The translations under genes were made by a program, and so were the position numbers. A model generated the notes under the pieces. The model was not told the DNA's origin. It searched no databases and saw only the letters and a list, made by a program, of their open reading frames with translations. Shown in pieces: positions 21,806-30,456 of a stretch of 64,000 nucleotides of DNA. The DNA comes from Candidatus Nanopelagicales bacterium (lineage in GTDB: Bacteria; Actinomycetota; Actinomycetes; S36-B12; CAIYMF01). Every line of letters begins with the position of its first letter. Position 1 is the first letter of the stretch. The stretch spans positions 1 to 64,000 of the forward strand of contig JAFIHG010000054.1 of NCBI GenBank assembly GCA_017848795.1. Direction: 5' to 3'.

Positions 21806-22420
21806 ATGGACGACGCGCCGGGAGTGGGCCCGCACCCGCGGCCCTGGCCGGACGATCCGCGCTTCGACCCGCAACTGCTCGAGCACGGCGACCGGCGCAA
21901 CGTCGTCGACCGCTACCGCTACTGGCGCGTCGAGGCGATCGTCGCGGACCTCGACCGGACCCGGCACCCGGTTCACGTCGCGATCGAGAACTTCCACCAC
22001 GACTTCAACATCGGTTCGGTGGTGCGGACCGCGAACGCGGTCAACGCCGCCTCCGTACGGATCGTGGGGCGCCGCCGCTGGAACCGGCGCGGGGCCATGG
22101 TGACCGACCGCTACCTGCACGTCGCCCATCACGACGACATCGGCTCACTGCTGGACTGGGCGGCCCGCGAGGCGCTGCCGGTGCTGGGCGTGGACAACCT
22201 GCCCGGCGCGGTGCCGCTCGAGACGTACGACCTGCCGCACAGCTGCGTGCTGCTGCTGGGTCAGGAGGGGCCCGGGCTCTCGGCGGCGGCGCGGGCGGGG
22301 TGCCGGGATGTGCTGTCGATCGCCCAGTTCGGATCCACCCGGTCGATCAACGCCGGTGCTGCGGCGGCGATCGCGCTGCACGCCTGGGTGCGCCGTCACG
22401 TCTTCGGGCAGCGACCCTGA
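21806..22420 (+). CDS. TrmH/SpoU-family tRNA/rRNA 2'-O-methyltransferase
   Basis: A 204-residue SPOUT methyltransferase that would methylate a ribose 2'-OH in tRNA or rRNA using S-adenosylmethionine bound in a trefoil knot. Motif 1 is NFHHDFNIGSVVRTANA, motif 2 is LLLGQEGPGLS, and motif 3 is AQFGSTRSINAGAAAAIALH. The short N-terminus lacks an L30e-like domain, so it is closer to TrmH/TrmL than to RlmB. The exact target is not readable. Confidence 0.88.
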   Translation: MDDAPGVGPHPRPWPDDPRFDPQLLEHGDRRNVVDRYRYWRVEAIVADLDRTRHPVHVAIENFHHDFNIGSVVRTANAVNAASVRIVGRRRWNRRGAMVTDRYLHVAHHDDIGSLLDWAAREALPVLGVDNLPGAVPLETYDLPHSCVLLLGQEGPGLSAAARAGCRDVLSIAQFGSTRSINAGAAAAIALHAWVRRHVFGQRP

Positions 22421-22428
22421 CGTCGCTG

Positions 22429-23265
22429 TCAGTCGAAGGCCGGCAGCGTGATGCAGAGCAGTTCGGTGTCGGCGCTCGCCCGGTACGTGGCCGACTCACC
22501 CGGCGCGAGCTGGAACGCCGTGCGAGCACTGTGCTCGCGACCTGCGACCTGCAGCGCGCCGCGTACGACGAAGTGCAGTCGCGTCGCGTCGGCTCCGGCC
22601 TCGCGGTGCTCGGCTCCCGCGTCGAGGCGCAGGAATCCCACGGACGTGCCCCGCTCGGCGAACCGTGCGAGGTGGCGGCGGGCGACCCCGGGCTGCTGCA
22701 CCTCCGGCACCCAGGCGAAATGCTCGGGCCACATGGTGATCGGGTGGTCGTACCGCTGCGGCGGGTAGGCCACCGGCCGGCCGTTGACGTGCTCCCAGAT
22801 CGCCTCGTACCCGTCCTGGTTCCGGGTCCGGCCGGCGTCGTCCTCGTAGCGGAAGATGCCGTTCTCGAACCGGCCCCGTCCGGCCAGGATCTTGTTGCCG
22901 GCGGAGAGCTGGTCGTAGCTCATGAAACCGTTCCCGCTCGGTCCCCCGAACTGCAGCAGCAGCGTCGTCGCGCCCTGTCCCACCTGGGGGCCGTAGTACG
23001 TGCCCTCCGGGGAGTACGTCACGGTGCCGGCCGGCATCCGGGAGCGTGGCGCGTACTCGTGGGTGCCTTCCAGGACGTACAGGAGCTGGTCGAAGTTGTG
23101 ACGGTGTCGCGGTGTGCGGTAGTCGGGACCGGTGTGCACCACGGATAGCTCGAAGTTGTCAGGACGTCCCTCTTCGCCTTTGAGCAAGCGCTGGAACGTG
23201 ATTCCCGGTCCGCGGTGGTCCGCGAACGAGGTGGCGGTGGTGGTGTCGACGGTTGCGGTGTGCAT
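22429..23265 (-). CDS. Cupin-domain protein (possibly a bicupin)
   Basis: A 278-residue protein. The first cupin motif TPRHRHNFDQLLYVLEGTHEY contains paired His and a later Glu suited to metal binding. The C-terminal half (LHFVVRGALQVAGREH...LAPGESATY) looks like a second, degenerate cupin barrel. Function may be a dioxygenase, isomerase or sensor; this cannot be decided. AGGAGG (minus strand, ~23276-23271) precedes the ATG. The operator palindrome at 23281-23302 sits just upstream and is shared with the Rieske operon, so it likely belongs to the same pathway. Confidence 0.75.
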   Translation of the reverse strand: MHTATVDTTTATSFADHRGPGITFQRLLKGEEGRPDNFELSVVHTGPDYRTPRHRHNFDQLLYVLEGTHEYAPRSRMPAGTVTYSPEGTYYGPQVGQGATTLLLQFGGPSGNGFMSYDQLSAGNKILAGRGRFENGIFRYEDDAGRTRNQDGYEAIWEHVNGRPVAYPPQRYDHPITMWPEHFAWVPEVQQPGVARRHLARFAERGTSVGFLRLDAGAEHREAGADATRLHFVVRGALQVAGREHSARTAFQLAPGESATYRASADTELLCITLPAFD

Positions 23266-23280
23266 CAGCGCCTCCTTGTT

Positions 23281-23302
23281 TGTAGGACAATAACGCCCTA
23301 CA
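23281..23302. promoter_or_regulatory. Palindromic operator upstream of the cupin gene (putative GntR site 1)
   Basis: TGTAGG-N10-CCTACA, 15 bases upstream of the cupin start codon. The same arms with the same 10-base spacing occur at 25941-25962, and the intervening GntR-family gene is the obvious candidate for the cognate regulator. Confidence 0.6.
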
Positions 23303-23319
23303 GAGAATGCGGCAACGGG

Positions 23320-23991
23320 TCAGGCGCGGGTGGGCCCGGTGGGCCACACGGCGAGCGCCGTGCGACCCGCGACCCGCACGTGCCGCCGCATCGCGCGCTC
23401 CGCGCGGCGGGCGTCGCCGGCGAGCACCGCAGCGGCGACGGCCTCGTGGTCGGTGATGGACTGCTCGCGGGCCGCCGCGTCGGCGAGGTTGCGGTAGAAC
23501 ACCCGGAACGCCTGCACCTGCAGCGCCCCGACCACCCGCGCGAGCAGCTCGTTGCCGCTGAGCTCGACGATCAGCGCGTGGAAGCTCTCGTTGCGGTCCA
23601 TGTAGCCGGAGACGTCCTGACCGTCGCGCTCGGCGGACATCTGCGCCAGCGCAGCGGACATCCGCGCGCGGTTGTCGCTCTCGTCGATGCGTCCTGCGGC
23701 AAGCGCGGCCGCCTGCCCCTCGAGCACCTCGCGCACCTCGTACAGGTCACGCAGGTCCTGCGAGGTCATGCGGCGCACGAGCGCGCCACGGTACGGCTCG
23801 ATCAAGAGCAGCCCTTCGGCGGCGAGCCGCCCGAACGCCTCGCGCAGCGGCCCGCGGCTGACCCCCAGCTCCTCGGTCAGGTCGGCCTCCACGAGGCGCT
23901 GGCCCGGTGCGTAGCGGCCCACCTTGATGGCCTCGACGATCGCCGCGACGACGGCGTCCACGGTGGTGGCCCGGCTGCTGCGCGGGGTCAC
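23320..23991 (-). CDS. GntR-family regulator (FadR subfamily, FCD domain)
   Basis: A 223-residue regulator. The N-terminal winged helix has GRYAPGQRLVEADLTEELGV and SRGPLREAFGRLAAEGLL, the classic GntR DNA-binding region. The all-helical C-terminus (LYEVREVLEGQAAALAA, RNESFHALIVELSGN, DHEAVAAAVLAGDARRAE) is an FCD ligand domain with His/Asn/Asp positions for metal and acid ligands. Such regulators usually sense a carboxylic acid of the pathway they control. It lies between the cupin gene and the SCP2-Rieske-GlcG operon; identical palindromes before both units make it their likely repressor. Confidence 0.88.
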   Translation of the reverse strand: MTPRSSRATTVDAVVAAIVEAIKVGRYAPGQRLVEADLTEELGVSRGPLREAFGRLAAEGLLLIEPYRGALVRRMTSQDLRDLYEVREVLEGQAAALAAGRIDESDNRARMSAALAQMSAERDGQDVSGYMDRNESFHALIVELSGNELLARVVGALQVQAFRVFYRNLADAAAREQSITDHEAVAAAVLAGDARRAERAMRRHVRVAGRTALAVWPTGPTRA

Positions 23992-24127
23992 GCAGGCTCC
24001 GTCGCCCGCGGCGCGCCGCTGCTCGTCACGACCGGCGATCCTAGGACCACCCGGGCCGCGCCGGCCCGGTGTCGACCACGCCGCATCGCGCAGCCGTGGA
24101 GAGCGCGATCCACGGGTGGGTACGCCG

Positions 24128-24511
24128 TCAGTACTCGACGGGCACGGCGATCGTGCTGTCGTGGACTGCGGACAGCAGGGCGCGCTCGGTCATGAGCTTC
24201 ATCCGTTCGCCACGGACCCGCCCCTTGCCGCTGAGCAGTGCGACCGGCGGGGAGAGCTCGCCGCGATTGATCTTCACGTGGACGTCCCAGGGTCCGGTGA
24301 TCGCCACGCTCGGGTTCTCCGCCCGGCCGGCGACCGCGCGTACCGTCCCGTCCCCGACGACCAGGTGGTAGGCGGACTCCCCGTCGGGGCCGCCGGTCGC
24401 GACCTGCTCGAAGACGAACGCCTTGCCGTCCGCGGCGGCCGTGACCGCCGGCGACTGTTGCAGCGCGGTGTCGACCGCTGCCACCCACTCCGGGGTGAAG
24501 AACTTCGCCAC
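24128..24511 (-). CDS. SCP2 sterol-transfer-domain protein
   Basis: A 127-residue protein with the SCP2 layout: FFTPEWVAAVDTAL helix, a strand YHLVVGDGTVRAV, SVAITGPWDVHVKINRGEL, and a helix after GKGRVRGERMKLM. SCP2 domains bind lipids, CoA esters or other hydrophobic ligands. It follows the Rieske gene by 11 bp and is probably co-transcribed, so it may carry a hydrophobic substrate or bind an acyl intermediate. That role is inferred from position. Confidence 0.75.
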   Translation of the reverse strand: MAKFFTPEWVAAVDTALQQSPAVTAAADGKAFVFEQVATGGPDGESAYHLVVGDGTVRAVAGRAENPSVAITGPWDVHVKINRGELSPPVALLSGKGRVRGERMKLMTERALLSAVHDSTIAVPVEY

Positions 24512-24522
24512 GTCGCCCTCCG

Positions 24523-25521
24523 TCAGTTGATCAGGCCAGCGCCGTCATGGGCGCGCGGGTAGTCGCGCACGTAGCGCAGGAACTTGCCGAGCGCGCGGTC
24601 CGCTTCGATCAGGACGTCCTCGCGGAACCGGATGGTGTCCATCACCGGCTGGTCCTCGTCCTGCAGCTGCTTCATCATCGCCTGGCTCAGGAACAGCACC
24701 TGGTCGAGCCGCTCGTCATCGTCCGCGGTGCCGTCGCTCGGCACCGCGGCCGCGACGTTGAAGCCGCGGCAGCCACCCGGGACGGGGGTGCCGCCGAACG
24801 CGCCGAGGACCTGACCGCCTCCCTCCATCGTCATGGTGAGGGTGATCGCGTTGTTGCCGAAGCAGTGGATGAACTGGCTCATCCGTCCGAAGTTGGGCAG
24901 CTCGCCCTCGACGACGTACTCGTACTCGAAGCCCTCCATGACGATGTCGGCCGGGTCGAACTCCATCGTCATCCCGTGCAGTTCGCGCAGGTGCTGGAAG
25001 TCCATCGAGTTGGTGAGCAGCACGTACGGGTCGACGGCCCAGCGTCGTGTCTCGTAGACGCGGTACTCCAGCGGCTGGTCCCGATAGGTCGGGAACTGCG
25101 GTGGGTCGTACAGCGGCTGCTGGCCGTTGAACGCCCAGATCAGTCCCATCGACTCGGCGGTCGGGTACGCCAGCAGGCGGGCCGCCGACGGGATCCGCGC
25201 CACCCCGGCCGGGATCTTCGTGCACCTGCCGTCGGGGCCGTACTGCCAGTGGTGGAAGGCGCAACGCAGATCGTTGCCCTGCACGTCGCCGACCGACAGG
25301 TCCGAGCCCAGGTGCCGGCAGTAGGCGCTCTGCACCCGTGCGACCCCGTCCTCGCCGCGGTAGACGACGACCCGGCCGTCGAGGAACTCCTTGCCGGCGA
25401 GTTGCCCGGGCGCGACCTCGCTGCTCAGGGCGACCGGGTACCAGCACTGCGAGAACCCACCCACGCCTTCCCGCGGGATGCCCTTGTTGCCGACCGCCCG
25501 TGCGGGCTCGGTGACTGTCAT
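24523..25521 (-). CDS. Rieske non-heme iron oxygenase, alpha subunit
   Basis: A 332-residue oxygenase component. The Rieske 2Fe-2S ligands are visible as CRHLGSD (Cys-x-His) and CAFHHW (Cys-x2-His), 17-18 residues apart, around positions 70-90. The mononuclear iron site is probably in MDFQHLRELHG (two His), with a later Asp as third ligand. Length and layout are nearest to the single-component-type oxygenases such as VanA or phthalate oxygenase alpha subunits, which demethylate or hydroxylate aromatic acids. No reductase or ferredoxin gene lies next to it, so electrons must come from elsewhere. It is 18 bp after the GlcG-like gene and 11 bp before SCP2. Confidence 0.88.
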   Translation of the reverse strand: MTVTEPARAVGNKGIPREGVGGFSQCWYPVALSSEVAPGQLAGKEFLDGRVVVYRGEDGVARVQSAYCRHLGSDLSVGDVQGNDLRCAFHHWQYGPDGRCTKIPAGVARIPSAARLLAYPTAESMGLIWAFNGQQPLYDPPQFPTYRDQPLEYRVYETRRWAVDPYVLLTNSMDFQHLRELHGMTMEFDPADIVMEGFEYEYVVEGELPNFGRMSQFIHCFGNNAITLTMTMEGGGQVLGAFGGTPVPGGCRGFNVAAAVPSDGTADDDERLDQVLFLSQAMMKQLQDEDQPVMDTIRFREDVLIEADRALGKFLRYVRDYPRAHDGAGLIN

Positions 25522-25539
25522 CGTGTGTCCTTCCGTCGC

Positions 25540-25926
25540 CTACTGAGCCGTTGCCTTTTCGCCGATCGCATGGTCCTGGCTCCAGTGCCCACCGGAGATG
25601 CCGATGCCCCCGACGCAGGCCCCGTCGATCAGCAGCGGGAACCCGCCGGGAAGCAGGCATACGTCCGGGGAACCGGTGAACGCGGCCGGCAACAAGGGGT
25701 CCTGCGCGAAGTTGTCCGAGAGCGCCTGGGTCGGCGCACCGAAGGTCGCCGAGGCGATCGCCTTGCGGCGGGCGAAGTCGAGAGCGACGAAGTTCAGACC
25801 CTCGCTGCAGGCCGAGGCGACGGTCTGCCCGGCGGAGTCGACGACGACGACGGCGACGGGTTGTTCCCCGGCGGTGTCGAGCACTCGTGTGATGGACTCG
25901 AGGGCACGGCGTACGGGCACGGGCAT
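25540..25926 (-). CDS. GlcG/HbpS-family (DUF336) protein
   Basis: A 128-residue protein of the GlcG/HbpS heme-binding-like fold: VAVVVVDSAGQTVAS, FARRKAIASATF, FTGSPDVCLLPGGFPLLIDGACVGGIG-type glycine-rich end. Members occur in glycolate, propanediol and aromatic catabolic operons; function is mostly unknown. ATG 25926 is preferred over an upstream in-frame ATG (25977) because GGAGG precedes it at 25935-25931 and the operator palindrome would otherwise fall inside the coding region. First gene of the operon with the Rieske and SCP2 genes. Confidence 0.8.
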   Translation of the reverse strand: MPVPVRRALESITRVLDTAGEQPVAVVVVDSAGQTVASACSEGLNFVALDFARRKAIASATFGAPTQALSDNFAQDPLLPAAFTGSPDVCLLPGGFPLLIDGACVGGIGISGGHWSQDHAIGEKATAQ

Positions 25927-25940
25927 TGCGGCCTCCAGGT

Positions 25941-25962
25941 TGTAGGACGATTTCAGCCTACT
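25941..25962. promoter_or_regulatory. Palindromic operator upstream of the Rieske operon (putative GntR site 2)
   Basis: TGTAGG-N10-CCTACT, starting 15 bases upstream of ATG 25926. The position relative to the start codon is nearly identical to that of site 1 at the cupin gene. Confidence 0.6.
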
Positions 25963-26005
25963 AAACTGTATGAACAAGACAACCCCTCCACGCCCCCATT
26001 TGCCG

Positions 26006-26074
26006 ACGTCACTGTTCCAGTGGCGGTTTACGACCTCGTTTCCGGGCGGTTCTCGACCACCAGGACAGTGACGT
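26006..26074. repeat. Family A palindromic repeat, copy A2
   Basis: 69 bp with perfect ends ACGTCACTG / CAGTGACGT. Its right half contains TTCTCGACCACCAGGACAG, identical in A3. It sits 7 bp beyond the stop codon of the AbiEi/DUF559-like gene; A3 lies on the other side of that gene. Confidence 0.8.
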
Positions 26075-26080
26075 GGTACC

Positions 26081-27154
26081 TCACGCGGTCAGCCTGCGAC
26101 GAGCGTCGACGAGCGCCGCCTCGATCCGCGCGATGACCACTCCCGGCGTACGGAGGAGCTCGTCGCTCGTCCACCGCACGACGATCCACCCGGCACGTCG
26201 AAGCGCGTCCTCGCGGTGCTTCTCGGCACGAAGCCGGCCCATCGGGTCGGCCGCGTACTTGCACCACCCGTCCGCCTCGCCGATCACACGGAGCGTCCGC
26301 CACACCAGATCGCCGTAGTAGGTACGCCCGTCGGCGACCACTGGGACGCCGACCTCGGGCCGGGGCAGGTTGCGTTCGAGCACGAAACCCCTGCTGCAGG
26401 ACTCGAGGGGCGACTCGGCTCGGGGGTCCGCGCGCGCGACGGCTTCCCGGGCGGCGACGACGCCGGGCCAACCGCGCATCAGGTCCGTGACCGCCAGGAG
26501 CCGGGCGCGCCCGGCCAGGATCGCCTCCTCATGCCGCGCGAGATACTCGCGTACGTCGCACCCTGCAGGCGCATCCGCCAGTGCGAGGCGGCGCAGCGCC
26601 TCGTCCACCGGTACCAGCGAGATGTGCAACGGCCGCCCGCGGCAGAGCTCGACAGCGGTGCGCTCCAGGGACGTGACCGGTACGTCGTCGATGACGGTGC
26701 GCTGTTCCTGCGGCAGCCGCGTGCCGTGCAGATGGATCGGCAGCAGCGCTGGCAGTCCCGGCGGCACCGCGAGCGCATCGAGCTCCGCGTCCGGTAGCCC
26801 TGGTACGTCGACACGCAGGGCCCGCGGCTCGGCGGCGGCCAGCCGGCGGGGGAGGTCGTACGCCATCGCTGCGGACTCCAACGAGGCCCACCCCGGACGC
26901 GGGAGGGTGAGGACGACCGCCCGTACCTGTAGGAGGTGGTACTCCCGCGGGTCGTCACCGGCTTGCTCGAGTGCGGACCGGGCGACGGCGACGCCAGGGC
27001 GTAGTCGTACGAGCTGCCCGGCGCCGAGACAGCTGCGTACGCCGCCGCGCGTTGCGAGGCCGGCAGCGACGACATCGCGCAGGCGGAACGGAGCGCTCGG
27101 GTAGGCGGCCGCGAGCCGCTCCAAGGTGGACGATGAACCGCGGGGTCGGGCCAT
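26081..27154 (-). CDS. AbiEi-like / DUF559 (Vsr-like nuclease fold) protein, boxed by family A repeats
   Basis: A 357-residue protein. Residues ~10-70 (LERLAAAYPSAPFRLRDVVAAG) look like an AbiEi-type winged helix, then PGVAVARSALEQ. The middle has VTSLERTAVELCRGRPL. The C-terminal ~100 residues carry GDLVW, then GEADGWCKY and [18 protein letters not shown], the D...E-x-D-G...EK pattern of DUF559/Vsr-like endonuclease folds. Whether it cuts DNA is untested. A paralogue with the same layout is at 53142-54182. Start ATG 27154 is preferred over GTG 27163: minus-strand CATCGT (27067-27062 region offset aside, at 27167-27162) is a weak -10 7 bases before it. Repeats A2 and A3 bracket it, making a 1297-bp unit. 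Confidence 0.7.
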   Translation of the reverse strand: MARPRGSSSTLERLAAAYPSAPFRLRDVVAAGLATRGGVRSCLGAGQLVRLRPGVAVARSALEQAGDDPREYHLLQVRAVVLTLPRPGWASLESAAMAYDLPRRLAAAEPRALRVDVPGLPDAELDALAVPPGLPALLPIHLHGTRLPQEQRTVIDDVPVTSLERTAVELCRGRPLHISLVPVDEALRRLALADAPAGCDVREYLARHEEAILAGRARLLAVTDLMRGWPGVVAAREAVARADPRAESPLESCSRGFVLERNLPRPEVGVPVVADGRTYYGDLVWRTLRVIGEADGWCKYAADPMGRLRAEKHREDALRRAGWIVVRWTSDELLRTPGVVIARIEAALVDARRRLTA

Positions 27155-27233
27155 GCCGAGCACGATGGCCCCGTCCGGTCGCCGAACTGGCCCGTCGTCC
27201 ACAGTCTCCGACGACCGGTCCGCCCACCCATCC

Positions 27234-27302
27234 ACGTCACTGCGCTGGTGGCGGATTACCACCGTGATCTGCCACCGTTCTCGACCACCAGGACAGTGAC
27301 GT
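27234..27302. repeat. Family A palindromic repeat, copy A3
   Basis: 69 bp with perfect ends ACGTCACTG / CAGTGACGT and an inner CTGGTGG/CCACCAG extension of the stem. It begins 80 bp upstream of the start of the DUF559-like gene and ends 25 bp before the DUF3151 gene, a position where it cannot be a simple shared terminator. Confidence 0.8.
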
Positions 27303-27326
27303 CGGCGGATTGAGGAGGATGGCCGG

Positions 27327-27752
27327 GTGACGACTCCGATGGACACCAATCTGCTCGGCGGGCCGGAGCCGACCCTGCTGCCGGACGAGCCGGAACCGCT
27401 GGCGGCGCGCGCCGGTGGCGCGTCGCTCTACGCGGCGCTGGCCACACACCCGACATCCAGCCTGCTGTGGGCCGCCCTCGCCGATGAGGCGTACGCGGCG
27501 GGGCGGCTCGTCGACTCGTACGCGTACGCCCGCGTCGGTTACCACCGCGGGCTCGACGCGTTGCGGCGGGCCGGTTGGCGGGGCCACGGCCCGATCCCCT
27601 GGGAGCACGAGCCGAACCGCGGGTTCCTGCGCGCCCTGTACGCGCTCGCGCGAGCCGCTGCGGCCATCGACGAGCAGGACGAGGCGACGCGCTGCACGCT
27701 GTTCCTGCGCGACAGCTCCCCGGAGGCCGCCGCGGCGCTCGAGAAGTCCTGA
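27327..27752 (+). CDS. DUF3151 family protein
   Basis: A 141-residue soluble protein. The pattern [15 protein letters not shown], then [53 protein letters not shown] and LEKS at the end matches the actinobacterial DUF3151 family, usually found beside purA. Mostly helical, TPR-like in feel; no known function. GTG start with GAGGAG at 27312-27317. Confidence 0.85.
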   Translation: MTTPMDTNLLGGPEPTLLPDEPEPLAARAGGASLYAALATHPTSSLLWAALADEAYAAGRLVDSYAYARVGYHRGLDALRRAGWRGHGPIPWEHEPNRGFLRALYALARAAAAIDEQDEATRCTLFLRDSSPEAAAALEKS

Positions 27753-27759
27753 CCGCCGG

Positions 27760-27829
27760 ACGTCACTGCGTACGCGGCGATCTATCCCGCCCCCAAGGGG
27801 TCGGATTTCCGCCCCCGGGACAGTGACGC
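27760..27829. repeat. Family A palindromic repeat, copy A4 (divergent)
   Basis: About 70 bp with ends ACGTCACTG / CAGTGACG and a more divergent interior (CCCCCAAGGGG). It lies 7 bp after the DUF3151 stop and 23 bp before the purA -10 hexamer; it may terminate the DUF3151 transcript. Confidence 0.65.
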
Positions 27830-27851
27830 CGGTGAACAGGGGATGGCTCGC

Positions 27852-27857
27852 TAGACT
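27852..27857 (+). promoter_or_regulatory. -10 hexamer of purA
   Basis: TAGACT, 40 bases before the ATG. Here a real leader with GAGGAG (27887-27892) is present, unlike the neighbouring leaderless-type promoters. Confidence 0.45.
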
Positions 27858-27897
27858 CCCGTGGCACCTCCCCCGGTGCACCGACCGAGGAGCGAGC

Positions 27898-29184
<1,287 letters not shown>

Positions 29185-29185
29185 T

Positions 29186-29443
29186 GCGGTGTCGTCCCGC
29201 CTCCAAGGGCGCACAGCCGCCTCGCCGTCGGGGTCCCTCGCCCAGGGGCTCGGAACCCCGGGCGCGGTGTTGTTCCGCCTCCAAGGGCGCACAGCCGCCT
29301 CGCCGGCGGGGTCCCTCGCCCAGGGGCTCGGAACCCCGGGCTCCGCGGCTACCCTCGCTGGCGCTCGGGACGCGCCCGTCGGCGGTGTCGTCCCGCCTCC
29401 AAGGGCGCACAGCCGCCTCGCCGTGGGGGGGTCCCTAGCCCAG
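29186..29443 (+). repeat. 78-bp tandem repeat (two perfect-length units plus a displaced third)
   Basis: Unit 1 is 29186-29263, unit 2 is 29264-29341, directly adjacent and nearly identical. A partial third unit starts at 29382 after a 40-bp spacer and decays after about 60 bp. Each unit begins GCGGTGT, contains GCCTCCAAGGGCGCACAGCC and ends in a hairpin with GGGGTCC / GGAACCCC arms. It fills the 347-bp gap after purA; the hairpins may terminate purA transcription. No coding function is evident, although 78 is a multiple of 3. Confidence 0.8.
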
Positions 29444-29519
29444 GAAACCGTGCGAACCGGCATCGTGCGCACCTTGCGCATCATGCCGCGGACCTCGGAC
29501 GGTCGGCGGTACGTCGCCC

Positions 29520-29525
29520 TAGGGT
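29520..29525 (+). promoter_or_regulatory. -10 hexamer of the RimJ/RimL-type acetyltransferase
   Basis: TAGGGT, 6 bases before GTG 29532. Confidence 0.5.
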
Positions 29526-29531
29526 GGACGG

Positions 29532-30227
29532 GTGCTCCGGTTCGATCCCCCTACCGACCCGCGACCCGACGACCCGCCGTACCCCACCGTCGCCGAACGC
29601 AGCTGGCCGGTGCCCCCGGACACCCACCTCGCCGGTGAGGTCGTGGAGCTGACGGTGTCCGACGTCGAACGGGACGCCTTCGAGTTGTTCGCCGCGCTGG
29701 ACAGCGATGTCGTGTGGGCGCACGTCCGCGGGCGGCCGGCCGACGTGGAGGGGATGGCCCACCTGATCCGCGGGCGGCTCGCCGACCCCGACTGGTGCCC
29801 GTGGACGGTACGGCTGCGGCGGCCGATGGCGGGGCTGCCCGCCGGCGCCGTCGTCGGCATGACCTGCTTCCTCGCGGTCTCACCGGGCGATGCCCGCGGC
29901 GAGATCGGCGCGACCACCTACCACCCCTCCGTGTGGGGTACCGGCGTGAACCCCGAGTGCAAGCTGTTGCTGCTGGGCTATGCGCTGGACCTGCTCGGCT
30001 GGGGACGGGTGCAGCTCAAGACCGACATCCGTAACGAGCGCTCCCAGCGGTCGATCGCGCACCTGGGAGCGCACTACGAAGGCGTGCTGCGGCGTTACCA
30101 GCGCCGTACCGACGGCTCGGTACGCGACACCGTGCTGTTCAGCGTGACCCGGGAGGACTGGCCGCAGGTGCGGGAGACGCTGCAGGAGCGGCTCGCGCAG
30201 ACCCGCCCCGCGCCCCAGTTGCGCTGA
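29532..30227 (+). CDS. GNAT N-acetyltransferase (RimJ/RimL type)
   Basis: A 231-residue acetyltransferase. VVGMTCFLAVSPGDARGEIGATTYHPSVWGTGVNPECK contains the central strand and acetyl-CoA-binding turn, followed by LDLLGWGRVQLKTDIRNERSQRSIAHLGAHYEGVLRRY, characteristic of RimL-like proteins that acetylate protein N-termini or small amines. The first ~45 residues are Pro-rich. Target unknown. It stands alone after the tandem repeats; the 229 bp following it hold only a small hairpin (GACCAC/GTGGTC, 30234-30249). Confidence 0.82.
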   Translation: MLRFDPPTDPRPDDPPYPTVAERSWPVPPDTHLAGEVVELTVSDVERDAFELFAALDSDVVWAHVRGRPADVEGMAHLIRGRLADPDWCPWTVRLRRPMAGLPAGAVVGMTCFLAVSPGDARGEIGATTYHPSVWGTGVNPECKLLLLGYALDLLGWGRVQLKTDIRNERSQRSIAHLGAHYEGVLRRYQRRTDGSVRDTVLFSVTREDWPQVRETLQERLAQTRPAPQLR

Positions 30228-30456
30228 CCATCGAGACCACCGAGGTGGTCGCCCGGTCTTTGCCGCGCCGACGGGCGCGCGACCAGTATTCCGGCCAGGC
30301 CCTGCGACGTACGCCGGCGATCCGCACGCAGCCCCGGAGGCACACTGTCGGCGCACGCGCGTTCCGGTTGACATGGTGCGGCTGCCGCCGGTGGGCGCGG
30401 GCGTCTAGCCTGGCGGGGAGCCCGTCTGCCAGGAGAGTCGTCCCCAGGAGAGCGCC

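Noticed and set aside
27760-27829. Family A repeats as ordinary intrinsic terminators only
   Set aside because: A3 lies between a gene's upstream region and the next gene's start, and lengths are fixed at 69-71 bp with conserved tips; a terminator role may be secondary.
29186-29443. CRISPR-like array
   Set aside because: Repeats are 78 bp, directly abutting with no unique spacers, and no cas genes are present.
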